DNA of 64,000 bases from assembly GCA_964510785.1 (NCBI GenBank), contig CAZECM010000005.1:1-64000 (forward strand), written 5' to 3'. Numbering within the stretch: the stretch's first letter is position 1; each line of letters opens with the position of its first letter. Source of the stretch: JAAYZM01 sp964510785 (GTDB taxonomy: Bacteria; Actinomycetota; Actinomycetes; Actinomycetales; Cellulomonadaceae). Of the stretch, positions 9,044 through 17,509 are shown piece after piece. The notes below the pieces were generated by a model. The model did not search any database. It was not told the origin of the DNA and saw only the letters and a program-made list of their open reading frames with translations. Made by a program: the position numbers and the translations under genes.

Positions 9044-9696
9044 CGGTTCTCCACGACGCGCACCGCGAGCGTCGAGAGCAGTGCGAGCGTCTCGGCGGGC
9101 ATGTCCTCGAAGGACGCGACGCGCTCGGCGACGAAGAGCACCTCGACCATCGTGTCGAGGCCGTCGGGGAACACCCCGAGGCTCACGCGTTCCTCGAGAG
9201 CCGCGACACCCGTCTCGGTCTCCGCGACGGCGAGCATCGTGTGCAACCCGCGCACGAGGCCCGCAGGGACCTCGCCCTCGAGCCGCTGGGTGTGCAGGTG
9301 GGCGTCCTGGCCCGGCTGCTGCGCATGGTGCGCGAGGAGCGCCTCGGCGAAGCGTTCCGGCGAACGATCCGGGGAACGGGGAGCGGACTGCACGAGCACG
9401 ACGGCGCTGACGACGCCGAACTCCGGCGCCGGGACCCACGCGGCCGCGTAGTCACCGTTCGACAGGTCGACCTGCTCGCGCACGTTGACGGCGAGGCCCG
9501 CGAGCTCGACGACGAGCCGCTCACCGGCTCCGGGGGCGACGGCGGACTCGGGAACGCCGGCGTCCGCGCGCAACCGCCACGCTCGGTAGGCCGTGTCGGT
9601 CGCCCACGCGACGACGTCGGCGTCCGGACCCGCGGGGAGCGCGAACCAGGCCTCGGGCAGCGAGAGAGTCACCTCGACCTTGTGCGCCACGGGCAT
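9040..9696 (-). CDS. Hypothetical protein, possible T7SS effector chaperone
   Basis: Soluble protein of 218 residues beginning MPVAHKVEVTLSLPEAWFALP. The ATG at 9696 follows the stop of the 464-residue protein by 4 nt. It has an alpha/beta pattern, no signal peptide, no cysteine pair and no catalytic motif that I recognise. Its first ~45 and last ~50 residues align by eye with the next protein in the operon. Tight coupling to the putative effector and duplication suggest a heteromeric adaptor, by analogy with EspG-type chaperones. No sequence match to EspG is visible. Confidence 0.6.
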   Translation of the reverse strand: MPVAHKVEVTLSLPEAWFALPAGPDADVVAWATDTAYRAWRLRADAGVPESAVAPGAGERLVVELAGLAVNVREQVDLSNGDYAAAWVPAPEFGVVSAVVLVQSAPRSPDRSPERFAEALLAHHAQQPGQDAHLHTQRLEGEVPAGLVRGLHTMLAVAETETGVAALEERVSLGVFPDGLDTMVEVLFVAERVASFEDMPAETLALLSTLAVRVVENR

Positions 9697-9700
9697 GAGC

Positions 9701-11095
9701 CTAGTTCGTCCCGTTCTCGGCGAGCGTGATGGAGTCCTGCGCCCCGCCGAGCAGCTTGTCGACCGCGGACGGCACGGGTCCGCCCAGCCGCCCCGCGAGC
9801 TCCTGGAGGATGTCGATCGGGATGTCGACGGGGTCACCCCCGCTGATCGTGTCGTACAGGCCCACGACCGACTTGCCGTTCTTGTAGATCATGTGCCCGA
9901 ACTCGAGCATCACGAGCAGGTTGGCCTTGTTGTTCGTCGCCGCGCTCAGCAGGTCGCCGAAGTCCGTCGTGATGCGGTACAGGTCCGCGACCTCGCCGTC
10001 GAACTTGACCAGGTTGCGCAGCTTGAAGGGGTTGGACTGCTTCGCGGCGTCGGCGAGGACATCGAGGAACTTGCCGCCCGTCTGGAAGTCGAGCTTGCGG
10101 AACGTGTCCGAGGTCGACCGGACGAAGGGCGACTTGAGGAAGCCGAGGAAGCCCTTGTTGTAGCCCGGGACGAGGTCGGAGACGACCTTGAGCTTGGTCG
10201 ACGACGCACCGAGCTGGCCCGCCGGTACCCGGGCGAGCGCCGAGATGTGCACCCGCTTGGCGAGGAAGCCGAGGATCTTGCCGCCGAAGAGCGACAGGAC
10301 TCCGAGGACGACGGCGCCGATGAGGTCGCCGAGGCTGCCCTCGCCCTTCGCAAACTTGATCGCCGCGTCGACGATCGCCAGGATCGCCCCGATCGCGGCG
10401 AGGATGAGCAGCGCCTGCCCGAGGAACGGGACCCACGCGAGGAAGATCGCGAGGACGCCCGCGATGTCGCAGATGACCTTGATGATGTCGACGACGACGC
10501 CGAGGTGGTCCCAGAAGTCGTCGTTGAGCGCCTCGCCGCCCGTGCCCTCGATGACCTCCGTGATCGAGGCGATCGCCACGGTCGCGGCCGCGGCCTTCTC
10601 GCCCTGCAGCGTGTGCCACGTCTCCTGGTGGGTCGCGAGGCTCGTCTCGAGCGTCTCCACGGTGGTGTTCGCCGAGTTCCGGCGCGTGCGGGCCGTCTCC
10701 GTGGCGTCGGCGTCGTCGCCCCGCAGGGCCTCCTCGTACTCGTCCTGGCGCAACGTCGCCCGGGAGCGGGCACTCACGAGGCTCTCCTCGATCTCGCCGA
10801 TGCGGCGCGACGGGTAGCGCGAGGCGCTCTGCGTGCGGTCGAGCTCGTCGGCGTACGTCACGAGCGCGTCGCCGGTCTTCTGGTAGCGGTCGGTCGCCTT
10901 GCGGATGTTGCTCGCGACGCCCTCAGCCATGTCACGGGTCGCGTCCATCGCGAGGGACTTCTGGTCGACCTGCTCGACGATGTCGTCGAGGGTCCGGACG
11001 GACGTGGCGATCGCGGCGGCGATCGCCTGGTACTCCTCGCCCTTGGTCTTGACGATCCCGGGGTCGCCCGCGAGGACCTGGAACTGGACATCCAT
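9701..11095 (-). CDS. Putative T7SS-secreted protein with WXG100-like N-terminus and hydrophobic centre
   Basis: Protein of 464 residues. Residues ~1-170 are almost entirely helical and coiled-coil-like (GDPGIVKTKGEEYQAIAAAI onward), the layout of a T7SS_signal/WXG100-type export domain. Residues ~195-300 are a hydrophobic, glycine- and alanine-rich stretch (WVPFLGQALLILAAIGAI; LIGAVVLGVLSLFGGKI) that could insert in a membrane. The C-terminal ~150 residues are mixed and polar with no nuclease, NADase or deaminase motif. There is no Sec signal. It starts 3 nt after the gene for a 111-residue helical protein and is the best candidate for the exported effector of this locus. Confidence 0.65.
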   Translation of the reverse strand: MDVQFQVLAGDPGIVKTKGEEYQAIAAAIATSVRTLDDIVEQVDQKSLAMDATRDMAEGVASNIRKATDRYQKTGDALVTYADELDRTQSASRYPSRRIGEIEESLVSARSRATLRQDEYEEALRGDDADATETARTRRNSANTTVETLETSLATHQETWHTLQGEKAAAATVAIASITEVIEGTGGEALNDDFWDHLGVVVDIIKVICDIAGVLAIFLAWVPFLGQALLILAAIGAILAIVDAAIKFAKGEGSLGDLIGAVVLGVLSLFGGKILGFLAKRVHISALARVPAGQLGASSTKLKVVSDLVPGYNKGFLGFLKSPFVRSTSDTFRKLDFQTGGKFLDVLADAAKQSNPFKLRNLVKFDGEVADLYRITTDFGDLLSAATNNKANLLVMLEFGHMIYKNGKSVVGLYDTISGGDPVDIPIDILQELAGRLGGPVPSAVDKLLGGAQDSITLAENGTN

Positions 11096-11098
11096 CGC

Positions 11099-11434
11099 TC
11101 ACACCGCCTGCGGGGATCGGTAGTCGCGGGCCGGGGGCGGATCCTCCGCGGCCTCCTCGAGGGCGCGGGCCATGTCCTCGTCGGCCGCCTGGAAGTTCTC
11201 CGCGATCATCTGGATCGTCTGCTGGAGGACCTTGATGTCGTCGATCATCTTGCCGCGCCGGATGTCCCACGAGCTCGCGAACCCCCGGACCTTGTCCGCG
11301 AGCGCGCGCGAGCCCGTCGCCTCGGCGGTCGAGTCCGCGTTGGAGTTGGCCTTCTCGAACTCGTCGATCACGGCCGCGAGGTCGCTCGCGAGCGCGGTCA
11401 GATCATCCATGTCGAGCTTGATGTCGTAGGACAC
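11099..11434 (-). CDS. Small helical ESX/EspC-like protein
   Basis: Protein of 111 residues predicted as a helical hairpin: two long helices with SWDIRRG at the turn (about residue 54), where WXG100 proteins have W-x-G. The second helix, the length and the acidic, proline-containing tail (AEDPPPARD) fit an exported ESX-associated partner. The GTG start at 11434 follows GGAGGGGGAG, a strong ribosome site. It lies between the 98-residue ESX-like gene and the putative effector, so it may form a secreted pair with either. Confidence 0.7.
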   Translation of the reverse strand: MSYDIKLDMDDLTALASDLAAVIDEFEKANSNADSTAEATGSRALADKVRGFASSWDIRRGKMIDDIKVLQQTIQMIAENFQAADEDMARALEEAAEDPPPARDYRSPQAV

Positions 11435-11518
11435 GTCTCCCCCTCCGGTGGTCGTGGCGCGTGGGTCTGCTCAGGCGCGGAGGGCGCCCCGACGCGCGGG
11501 GCACCCTCCGTCAGGGCG

Positions 11519-11815
11519 TCAGCCCTGGATCGCCTTGGCGAGGCTCGAGTCGACCTCGGACAGCGAGGTCGCTGCCGACTCGAGGAAGCCCGCGAGCCCG
11601 TCGATCGCCGAGACGGCCTGCGTCGAGGACGTCGTGAACTGCTCGTACGTGGTCTGGAAGGCGCCGGACGCCTGGTCGGTCACGAAGCCGGCGGCGACGA
11701 GCTCGTCGACCTGGCGCTTGAGGTCCGTGAGCGTGTCGGTCAGGGTCTGCTGACCCGTGCGCAGACGACCAGCGGCAGAGTTCATCTCGTCATAGGTGAC
11801 GTTCACGTTCGCCAT
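11519..11815 (-). CDS. WXG100/ESX-like secreted protein lacking the W-x-G
   Basis: Protein of 98 residues (MANVNVTYDEMNSAAGRL...) with the helix-turn-helix size and pattern of WXG100 proteins: helix ~5-45, turn with AGFVTDQASGAF where a typical member has WxGxAAxAF, then helix ~55-95. The tryptophan is replaced, but the flanking small residues and the alanine-phenylalanine pair are kept. AAGGGGAG precedes the start. It is the first gene of the downstream operon, follows the EccC gene, and has its own promoter and operator, which is expected of a highly expressed ESX substrate. Confidence 0.85.
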   Translation of the reverse strand: MANVNVTYDEMNSAAGRLRTGQQTLTDTLTDLKRQVDELVAAGFVTDQASGAFQTTYEQFTTSSTQAVSAIDGLAGFLESAATSLSEVDSSLAKAIQG

Positions 11816-11868
11816 GAGGGCTCCCCTTCGGGTTGAGTTTCCGACCCCGTGGCCGGGTTGACTGCTCC

Positions 11869-11897
11869 AATGTAGGTCGGAGTTTCCGATTCGCGCG
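11869..11897 (-). promoter_or_regulatory. Candidate promoter of the ESX-like gene
   Basis: TACATT on the minus strand (11874 to 11869) is a fair -10. The -35 position (about 11897 to 11892) has no TTGACA-like hexamer, which is expected of an activator-dependent promoter. It would give a leader of about 45 nt before the start at 11815. Confidence 0.45.
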
Positions 11898-11915
11898 ATG
11901 GGGACCACTCCCCAT
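11898..11915. promoter_or_regulatory. Palindromic operator candidate, copy 1
   Basis: ATGGGGA-CCAC-TCCCCAT is a perfect 7-bp inverted repeat with a 4-nt spacer, abutting the -35 position of the ESX-like gene. A near-identical copy lies at 33212-33229 at the same place relative to the giant Ig protein promoter. Its centre is ~44 nt from the inferred transcription start, which suits a class II activator. Confidence 0.65.
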
Positions 11916-11940
11916 GCCCTCCCCGTCACGGTGCGGCCGG

Positions 11941-14900
11941 CTAGTGCGGGAGCACCCAGGGGAGGTGGACGCGCACGAACTTGCCGCGGGCGACGAAGAA
12001 GCCGCGGCCCGGGGGCATCTCGGAGCGCTGCACGCGCGGCAGCGCCGTCTTGAGCAAGATCTCCCCCTCGCTCGCGTCGGGCTGCAGCAAGAGGCCCCGC
12101 CGGGCGGCCTTGACCTCGCCGAGCAGCGGCCACGTCGGTCCCCACGCCGCCGTGTCGCCGTCGGCGACCAGGGTGTGGCTCGAGCGCTTGATCGCCTTGA
12201 TGAGGTCCACGAGCGGCTTGTCCGCAGGCCCTTGCAGGTAGTCGTTGATCGACTCGACGACGACGACGATCCGCCCCTCGGTCCCTTCGTCCTCGACGGC
12301 CGCGGTGAGGTTCTGGGCGAGCGTCACGACCTGCTCGGGCGTCGAGGCGACGTCGGTCCAGCCACCCACCCCCACGAGCGCGGAGCGCGCCTCGGCGACG
12401 AGGTAGCAGCGCACGTCGGGCTCGGCCCGCCGCACGGCGAGCGCGAGCGCCGCCGCCGCGTTGGTGCGGCCAGAGCCGGGTGCGCCGGCAAGCAGGAGCA
12501 CGCCGTCGGGGTCGAAGCCGACGGGCCCGAGGTCGATGTCCGAGAGGCCCAGCACGGGCAGCCCGCCCACGGCGTCGGGCAGGTCCGTGGCCGGGTACTC
12601 GACGGGCAGCGAGCCGATCTCCCGGGCGGGTCGCACCCCGGCGCGCAGCATCGCGGCACCGAGCTCGCGCGTAGCACTCGCCTGCTCCGCGACGGAGGGG
12701 AGCCCGCCGACGACGGCGACCTGGGTCTCGAGCCCACCCATCACGGCCCGCCCGGGCGGCGAGCCGGCCGACAGCACGTCGTCGGGCTCGTCGAGGATCC
12801 GGTAGGAGTCGTCCGCGAGGCGCAGCAGCACGTTGCGCTGCACGGCCGAGCGCACGGACGTGGGCACCGAGCCGGGGCGGTCGGCGCTGAGCGCGACGTG
12901 GATGCCGAGCTGGCGACCCTCGGCGAGCACGTCGCGGAACACGTCGTACCACTGCGAGCGCCCGGGACCCACCTCGAAGTCGTCCCGGAAGCCGGGATAG
13001 CCGTCGAGCAGCACGAGGATGCGCGGCAGGTCGGGCTCGCCGCCCTGGGCGCGGTACTCGGTGATGCTCGCGGCGGAGGCCTCGGCGAACAGCGGGGCGC
13101 GCCGGTCGAGCTCTTCGCGCAGCATGCGCCACAGCCGCACGACACGGTCGACGTCGTCCCCCGGGATGACGGCGCCCACGTGCGGCAGGTCCGCGAGCAT
13201 GCGCAGCCCGCCCGCCGCGAAGTCGAGGCCGTACACGTGGACGGGGCCGCCGCGCGGCGTGATGCCGGCCGCGGCGGCGAGCGTGCGCAGGGCCGCGGAC
13301 TTGCCGGCGCCGCCCGTGCCGTACACGGCGAGGTGGCCGTCGGTGTCGGGGCGGAAGTAGACGGGCACCTGCTCCTGGTGCTCGGGACGGTCGCTCACGC
13401 CGATCACGAGCTCGGCGTCGGTGCGCTGGCGCAGCTTCGTCAGGTCGTAGACGGGCGCGAGCTCGGCGAGCCACGGGCGGCGCGGCGCGGCGAGGCCGGC
13501 CTGGCGGGAGGCGCCCCGGACGGTGCGCACGAGCCGCTGCTGGTCGGTGGGCCCCAGATCTTCCTCAAGGGCCCCGGGGACGTCGTCGCCGGCGGGCTCG
13601 TCCCAGCGCACCTCGGCCCCGAAGCGCAGGTGCGCGACCTGCACCCCGGCGCGCGTCGGCTCGGCGGACGTCCACCCGCCCGCGTACGCGGACTGGAAGG
13701 GGTGCAGGCGTCCAGGCCCGGACTTCACGACGCCGCGACCCGGGATCGAGGGGTCGAAGGTCGCAGCGTCGCGAACGCCGATCACGTCGGTCGAGTCCGA
13801 CTCGTCCGCCATGCGCAGCGCGACGCGCAGGTTGGTGTTGGCACGCAGGTTGTCCTTGATGACCCCGGCCGGGCGCTGGGTCGCCATGACGAGGTGGATG
13901 CCGAGCGAGCGCCCGCGCTGGGCGATGTCGACGACGCCGTCGACGAACTCCGGCACGTCGCTCACGAGCGCCGCGAACTCGTCGAACACGAGCACGAGCG
14001 CCGGCGGGGCGTCGGGGTCGCCGCGCTTCTCGAGCTCGAGCAGGTCCTTGGCCTTCTTGCGGTTGAAGAGGCGCTCGCGGTAGTGCAGCTCGGCGCGCAA
14101 CGAGGTCAGCGCGCGGCGCACGAGGTGCGGGGACAGGTCGGTCACGAGGCCCACGCAGTGGGGCAGCTGGACGCAGTCCGCGAACGCCGAGCCGCCCTTG
14201 TAGTCGACGAACAGGAACGTCACGCGCTGCGGGGAGTACTCCGCGGCGAGCCCGAGCACCCACGCCTGCAGGAACTCCGACTTGCCGGCGCCCGTGGTAC
14301 CGCCCACGAGCGCGTGCGGGCCCTGCGAGCGCAGGTCGAGGTGCAGGGGGTCCACCCCGGCCGAGCCGACGATGGCGCGCAGCGAGCCCGCCCGCCGTCG
14401 GCCCCGCGGCGCCTGCCCCTCGGCGAGCGGCTCGACGAGCGAGGCGTTCTCCCGCCAGCGGTCGACGACGGCCTCGGGCTGGGCGAACATCTCCGGGCCG
14501 AGCAGCGAGACGAGGGAGATCGAGCGCGGCAGGTCGGAAGAGTCCTCCACGACGGCCCCCGCGTCGAACACGGGCGACATGCGCCGCGCGTACGCGAGCG
14601 CGACCTCGGGGTCCACGGTCTCGACCTGGACGTCCGGCACCACGCGGCCGAGCCGCACATAGCTCACGGCCGCGCGCCCGTCGGGCTCGAAGGAGATGAA
14701 CGTGCGGCACGCCGCGGGCAGGTCCGCGACCTCGGGCGCGACCCAGATCGGGAACACGCCTGCGTCGGGGCCGAGCTCGGAGAGCTGGGCGAGGCGCGCG
14801 GTGTCGACGTCGACGCCCACGGCCACGACGACGACGACGGCGGGGATGGGCGATGTGGTCCCCGCGGTGTCCCGCACCCCGACCGTCGCCCCGCGGTCGA

Positions 14901-16431
14901 GCGCGCCGTCCTCGGCGCGCACGGCCCCGCGCTGCTGGGCGCGCTGCAGCCGCGCCGTGACGAGCTCCTCGAGCTGGGACAGCAGCAGGCCGGAGCTCGA
15001 CGCGGAGTCCGCGAGGTGGGGACCGGCGAGCGGGCTGTGCGCAGAGGAGCTGTGCGGGAGCCACTTGAGCCACTGCAGGCGCTCGCTCCACGTGGGCGGC
15101 ACGAGCGCGCACGTGACGAGCTCTGCGGGCGAGTGCAGCGCGGTGAGCTGGACGAGGACGGCCGCGAGCGAGCCCTCGACGTGCGCCGCGCCCCCCGCGA
15201 GCCCCACGGAGCCCGCGTCGTGCAGGTTCTCGATCACGGGCACGCCCTCGACGTCGCGGTGCTTCGCGACGAGCTCGTCGAGCGCCTCCTGGTACTCGGC
15301 GATGAGCTCGCCGCGGCTCGGCTGGGAGATGGTGCAGCGCGTGGGCATCGTCGCGATGCCGAAGCGCACGTTGAGGAAGGACCAGTGCTCGGGGCGCCTG
15401 GTCCACAGCAGCGGCCCGCGCCGTTGCGCCTCCGCGAGCGCGAGCGGCGTCGCGACGGACTCCTGCAGGCGGGCCCGCCGCTCGACGACGACCTCCTTCG
15501 CGAGCTCTTCGCGCAGGCCGGCCAGGTGCGCCTCGAAGCGGGCGACGGCGCGCTTGCGCTTGGCCTTCGAGCCGCGGCGCTGGTTGAAGAAGTTGCCGAG
15601 CATCATGATCGGGCTCATGAAGATGAACATGAGCGACATCGGGTTGCCCGTGACGAGGAACATGCCCCCGCCCATGAGCACGGGGGCCACGAGCATGAAG
15701 GGGTTGAACGGCGGCTTGTCCTGCTCGACGGGCACGTCGGGCGGGGCGAACTCGACGCCCTGGTAGCGCGGTTCGACGCGCGGGGACCGGACGAACGGCA
15801 CGGGGCCGGCCTTCGCGACGAGCCCCGCCGTCTGCCCCGCGACCGCGCGCGGCTCGACGCGCAGCGACGTGTCCCCGAGCGTGAGCTGGACGGGCTCACC
15901 CACGTGGAGGCGCGTCACGGGGGCACCGTCGACCTCGATGCCGTTGGCCGAGCCGAGGTCCACGACCTCGATCTCCTCGCCCACCTCGATGCGCGCATGG
16001 CGCTTCGAGACGAGCGGGTCCTCGAGCACGAGGTCGCTGTCCGCGGCGCGGCCCACGACGTAGGAGCCCGCGTGCAGCTCCTCGAGCCGGCCCGCGCCGG
16101 GCCCTGACACGATCCGCACCACGGCCCGCACGGGCCCCGAGCGCATCGCGGGCCGGGACGCCGCGGACTTGTCGACCACCTGCACGAGCGCCCCGGAGCC
16201 GATCCAGGCTTCCCCGAGCGGCGCGTCGGGCGGCAGGACGACGGGCTCGGTCTGCCCCGGCAGCAGCGCGGCGAGCGTGCGGCCACCTCCCTGGTCCGTG
16301 GGCGCGAAGCCGATCGGGTCGACGCGCTCGATCGTCGCGGCGACCTCGGCGATCGTGGAGCGCGCGTCCGCGGTGACGACGACGTCCGACGCCGTGCCGT
16401 CCCCCCGCCGGTAGGTGAGCTTGACCCTCAT
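11941..16431 (-). CDS. eccC: EccC/EssC-type FtsK/SpoIIIE ATPase of the T7SS with FHA domain
   Basis: Membrane motor ATPase of type VII secretion, 1496 residues. Order: ubiquitin/YukD-like fold (1-85, MRVKLTYRRGDG), FHA domain (~110-200; VVGRAADSDLVLEDP, SKRHA, GSANGIEVDG), two membrane spans (~245-285), then three FtsK-like ATPase domains. Domain 1 is complete: P-loop GTTGAGKS near 707 and Walker B LVLVFDEFAAL near 815. Domain 2 keeps GTGGAGKS (~1038) but has LLDGYPG at Walker B. Domain 3 has GAPGSGRT (~1317) and VVVESIND. One catalytic domain plus two degenerate, substrate-binding domains is the EccC pattern. The FHA domain is the EssC (Firmicutes) trait. The ATG at 16431 overlaps the previous stop (ATGA). 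Confidence 0.92.
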   Translation of the reverse strand: MRVKLTYRRGDGTASDVVVTADARSTIAEVAATIERVDPIGFAPTDQGGGRTLAALLPGQTEPVVLPPDAPLGEAWIGSGALVQVVDKSAASRPAMRSGPVRAVVRIVSGPGAGRLEELHAGSYVVGRAADSDLVLEDPLVSKRHARIEVGEEIEVVDLGSANGIEVDGAPVTRLHVGEPVQLTLGDTSLRVEPRAVAGQTAGLVAKAGPVPFVRSPRVEPRYQGVEFAPPDVPVEQDKPPFNPFMLVAPVLMGGGMFLVTGNPMSLMFIFMSPIMMLGNFFNQRRGSKAKRKRAVARFEAHLAGLREELAKEVVVERRARLQESVATPLALAEAQRRGPLLWTRRPEHWSFLNVRFGIATMPTRCTISQPSRGELIAEYQEALDELVAKHRDVEGVPVIENLHDAGSVGLAGGAAHVEGSLAAVLVQLTALHSPAELVTCALVPPTWSERLQWLKWLPHSSSAHSPLAGPHLADSASSSGLLLSQLEELVTARLQRAQQRGAVRAEDGALDRGATVGVRDTAGTTSPIPAVVVVVAVGVDVDTARLAQLSELGPDAGVFPIWVAPEVADLPAACRTFISFEPDGRAAVSYVRLGRVVPDVQVETVDPEVALAYARRMSPVFDAGAVVEDSSDLPRSISLVSLLGPEMFAQPEAVVDRWRENASLVEPLAEGQAPRGRRRAGSLRAIVGSAGVDPLHLDLRSQGPHALVGGTTGAGKSEFLQAWVLGLAAEYSPQRVTFLFVDYKGGSAFADCVQLPHCVGLVTDLSPHLVRRALTSLRAELHYRERLFNRKKAKDLLELEKRGDPDAPPALVLVFDEFAALVSDVPEFVDGVVDIAQRGRSLGIHLVMATQRPAGVIKDNLRANTNLRVALRMADESDSTDVIGVRDAATFDPSIPGRGVVKSGPGRLHPFQSAYAGGWTSAEPTRAGVQVAHLRFGAEVRWDEPAGDDVPGALEEDLGPTDQQRLVRTVRGASRQAGLAAPRRPWLAELAPVYDLTKLRQRTDAELVIGVSDRPEHQEQVPVYFRPDTDGHLAVYGTGGAGKSAALRTLAAAAGITPRGGPVHVYGLDFAAGGLRMLADLPHVGAVIPGDDVDRVVRLWRMLREELDRRAPLFAEASAASITEYRAQGGEPDLPRILVLLDGYPGFRDDFEVGPGRSQWYDVFRDVLAEGRQLGIHVALSADRPGSVPTSVRSAVQRNVLLRLADDSYRILDEPDDVLSAGSPPGRAVMGGLETQVAVVGGLPSVAEQASATRELGAAMLRAGVRPAREIGSLPVEYPATDLPDAVGGLPVLGLSDIDLGPVGFDPDGVLLLAGAPGSGRTNAAAALALAVRRAEPDVRCYLVAEARSALVGVGGWTDVASTPEQVVTLAQNLTAAVEDEGTEGRIVVVVESINDYLQGPADKPLVDLIKAIKRSSHTLVADGDTAAWGPTWPLLGEVKAARRGLLLQPDASEGEILLKTALPRVQRSEMPPGRGFFVARGKFVRVHLPWVLPH

Positions 16432-16775
16432 CGCTCGGCCTGCCCCTGCTCGCGGCGCATCCGCAGCCAGGCGAGGAGGAAGCCGGCGTCCGCGGCGAGG
16501 ACCACGACGACGACGGTGAGCGGGCGCCACAGCGCCTCGGCGCTCGCGGCGAGGATGGTGCGCGGCGCGGTGAGCGGGTCACCCTGCCCGGCCGCGGTGA
16601 GCGTGACCGGCACCACGACCACGACGACGAGCGCGCACAGCCCCGCGGTCACGGCGAGGGTCCCCACGGTGCGCATCGTGGTGGGGCGCCCGTTCGTGCT
16701 CGCGAGGAACGCCCCGCACACCGCGAGGACGGTCAGCGCGGCGGCGGCGACGGCGATCACGTCCGCGGTGCTCAC
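16428..16775 (-). CDS. Small membrane protein upstream of eccC
   Basis: Protein of 115 residues with three hydrophobic spans (VIAVAAAALTVLAVCGAFLA; VTAGLCALVVVVVVPVTL; LTVVVVVLAADAGFLLAWL) and a basic C-terminal tail RMRREQGQAER. Both ends overlap neighbours by 4 nt (GTGA at the start, ATGA at the end). No family is recognised. Its size, and its coupling to the ATPase gene, suggest a membrane subunit that takes the place of the usual EccB/EccD/EccE or EssA/EsaA set, none of which is seen in the locus. Confidence 0.7.
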   Translation of the reverse strand: MSTADVIAVAAAALTVLAVCGAFLASTNGRPTTMRTVGTLAVTAGLCALVVVVVVPVTLTAAGQGDPLTAPRTILAASAEALWRPLTVVVVVLAADAGFLLAWLRMRREQGQAER

Positions 16776-17509
16776 GGCACGCTCCCCTCGGGCAGGTCGA
16801 GGAGCACGAGGTCCTCGGCCGTGACGAGTCGCGAGCCGACGGCGTACTCCACGAGCCGCGTGCGCCGGTTGCTCGCGAGCCGTCCCGGCCCGCCCCGCAG
16901 CCCCGCGACGCCCTGCTTGTCGAGCTTGTCGCACACGTTGTCGAGCTTGCGGTTGAAGCGCGTCAGCGCCCAGCCGAGGCGTTCGGCGGCCTGGGCCGAC
17001 GACGGGATCTCGCTCACCGTGCTCCCCTCGCGACGCAGCATCGGCTCGGCGAGGGCGACGATGAGCTGGCGCTGGGACACCGTGAGCTGCACCGTGCCGA
17101 TCGTCGTGTCCCCGCCCACGGGGTCGCGCGCGGGCTCGGTGTAGGTGGGTCGTTCGACGTGCGCGATCAGCTCGTACGTCGTGGGTCCCGCCGTGAACAC
17201 GACCGTGGTCGCGGCGAACACGATCGGCAGGCGCGCTCCGGGCGGCAGCCACGACTGCGCGCCCGTCGACGCGTCGCACACCGTCGCCGAGAGCCGCGAG
17301 CCCGTGTTGGTGACCCACCACAGCCCGTCGAGCTCCTCGAACGCGAGCAGGCGTCGGTGCAGGAAGGGGTTGTCGTCGACCTGCAGGTCGCCCTCGCGCC
17401 CCACCGTGAACACCTCGCCCGCCTCGACGTGGAACCACTCGCCGCAGTAGTCGAGCGAGAGCCGTGAACCCCGCTGCGCGGTGTCCGTCATCTGCGCGGT
17501 GTCCGTCAT
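16772..17509 (-). CDS. FHA domain protein with C-terminal winged-helix-like domain
   Basis: Cytosolic protein of 245 residues. The N-terminal FHA fold (~15-110) keeps the arginine of VGREGDLQV, the histidine in FLHRR and the asparagine of VTNTGS, so it may bind phosphothreonine. Residues ~140-235 are helical and basic (TVSQRQLIVALAEPML, AERLGWALTRFNRKLDNVCDKL), resembling a DNA-binding winged helix. The start at 17509 overlaps the kinase stop by 4 nt. A repeated MTDTAQ at the N-terminus gives a second possible start at 17491. It could read kinase output and alter transcription of the locus. That function is inferred. Confidence 0.75.
   Translation of the reverse strand: MTDTAQMTDTAQRGSRLSLDYCGEWFHVEAGEVFTVGREGDLQVDDNPFLHRRLLAFEELDGLWWVTNTGSRLSATVCDASTGAQSWLPPGARLPIVFAATTVVFTAGPTTYELIAHVERPTYTEPARDPVGGDTTIGTVQLTVSQRQLIVALAEPMLRREGSTVSEIPSSAQAAERLGWALTRFNRKLDNVCDKLDKQGVAGLRGGPGRLASNRRTRLVEYAVGSRLVTAEDLVLLDLPEGSVP

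Noticed and set aside
11833..16107. 1424-codon open frame on the plus strand opposite eccC
   Set aside because: Antisense shadow produced by high GC; the translation is Arg/Gly/Ala/His-rich without domains, while the minus strand has clear ATPase motifs.
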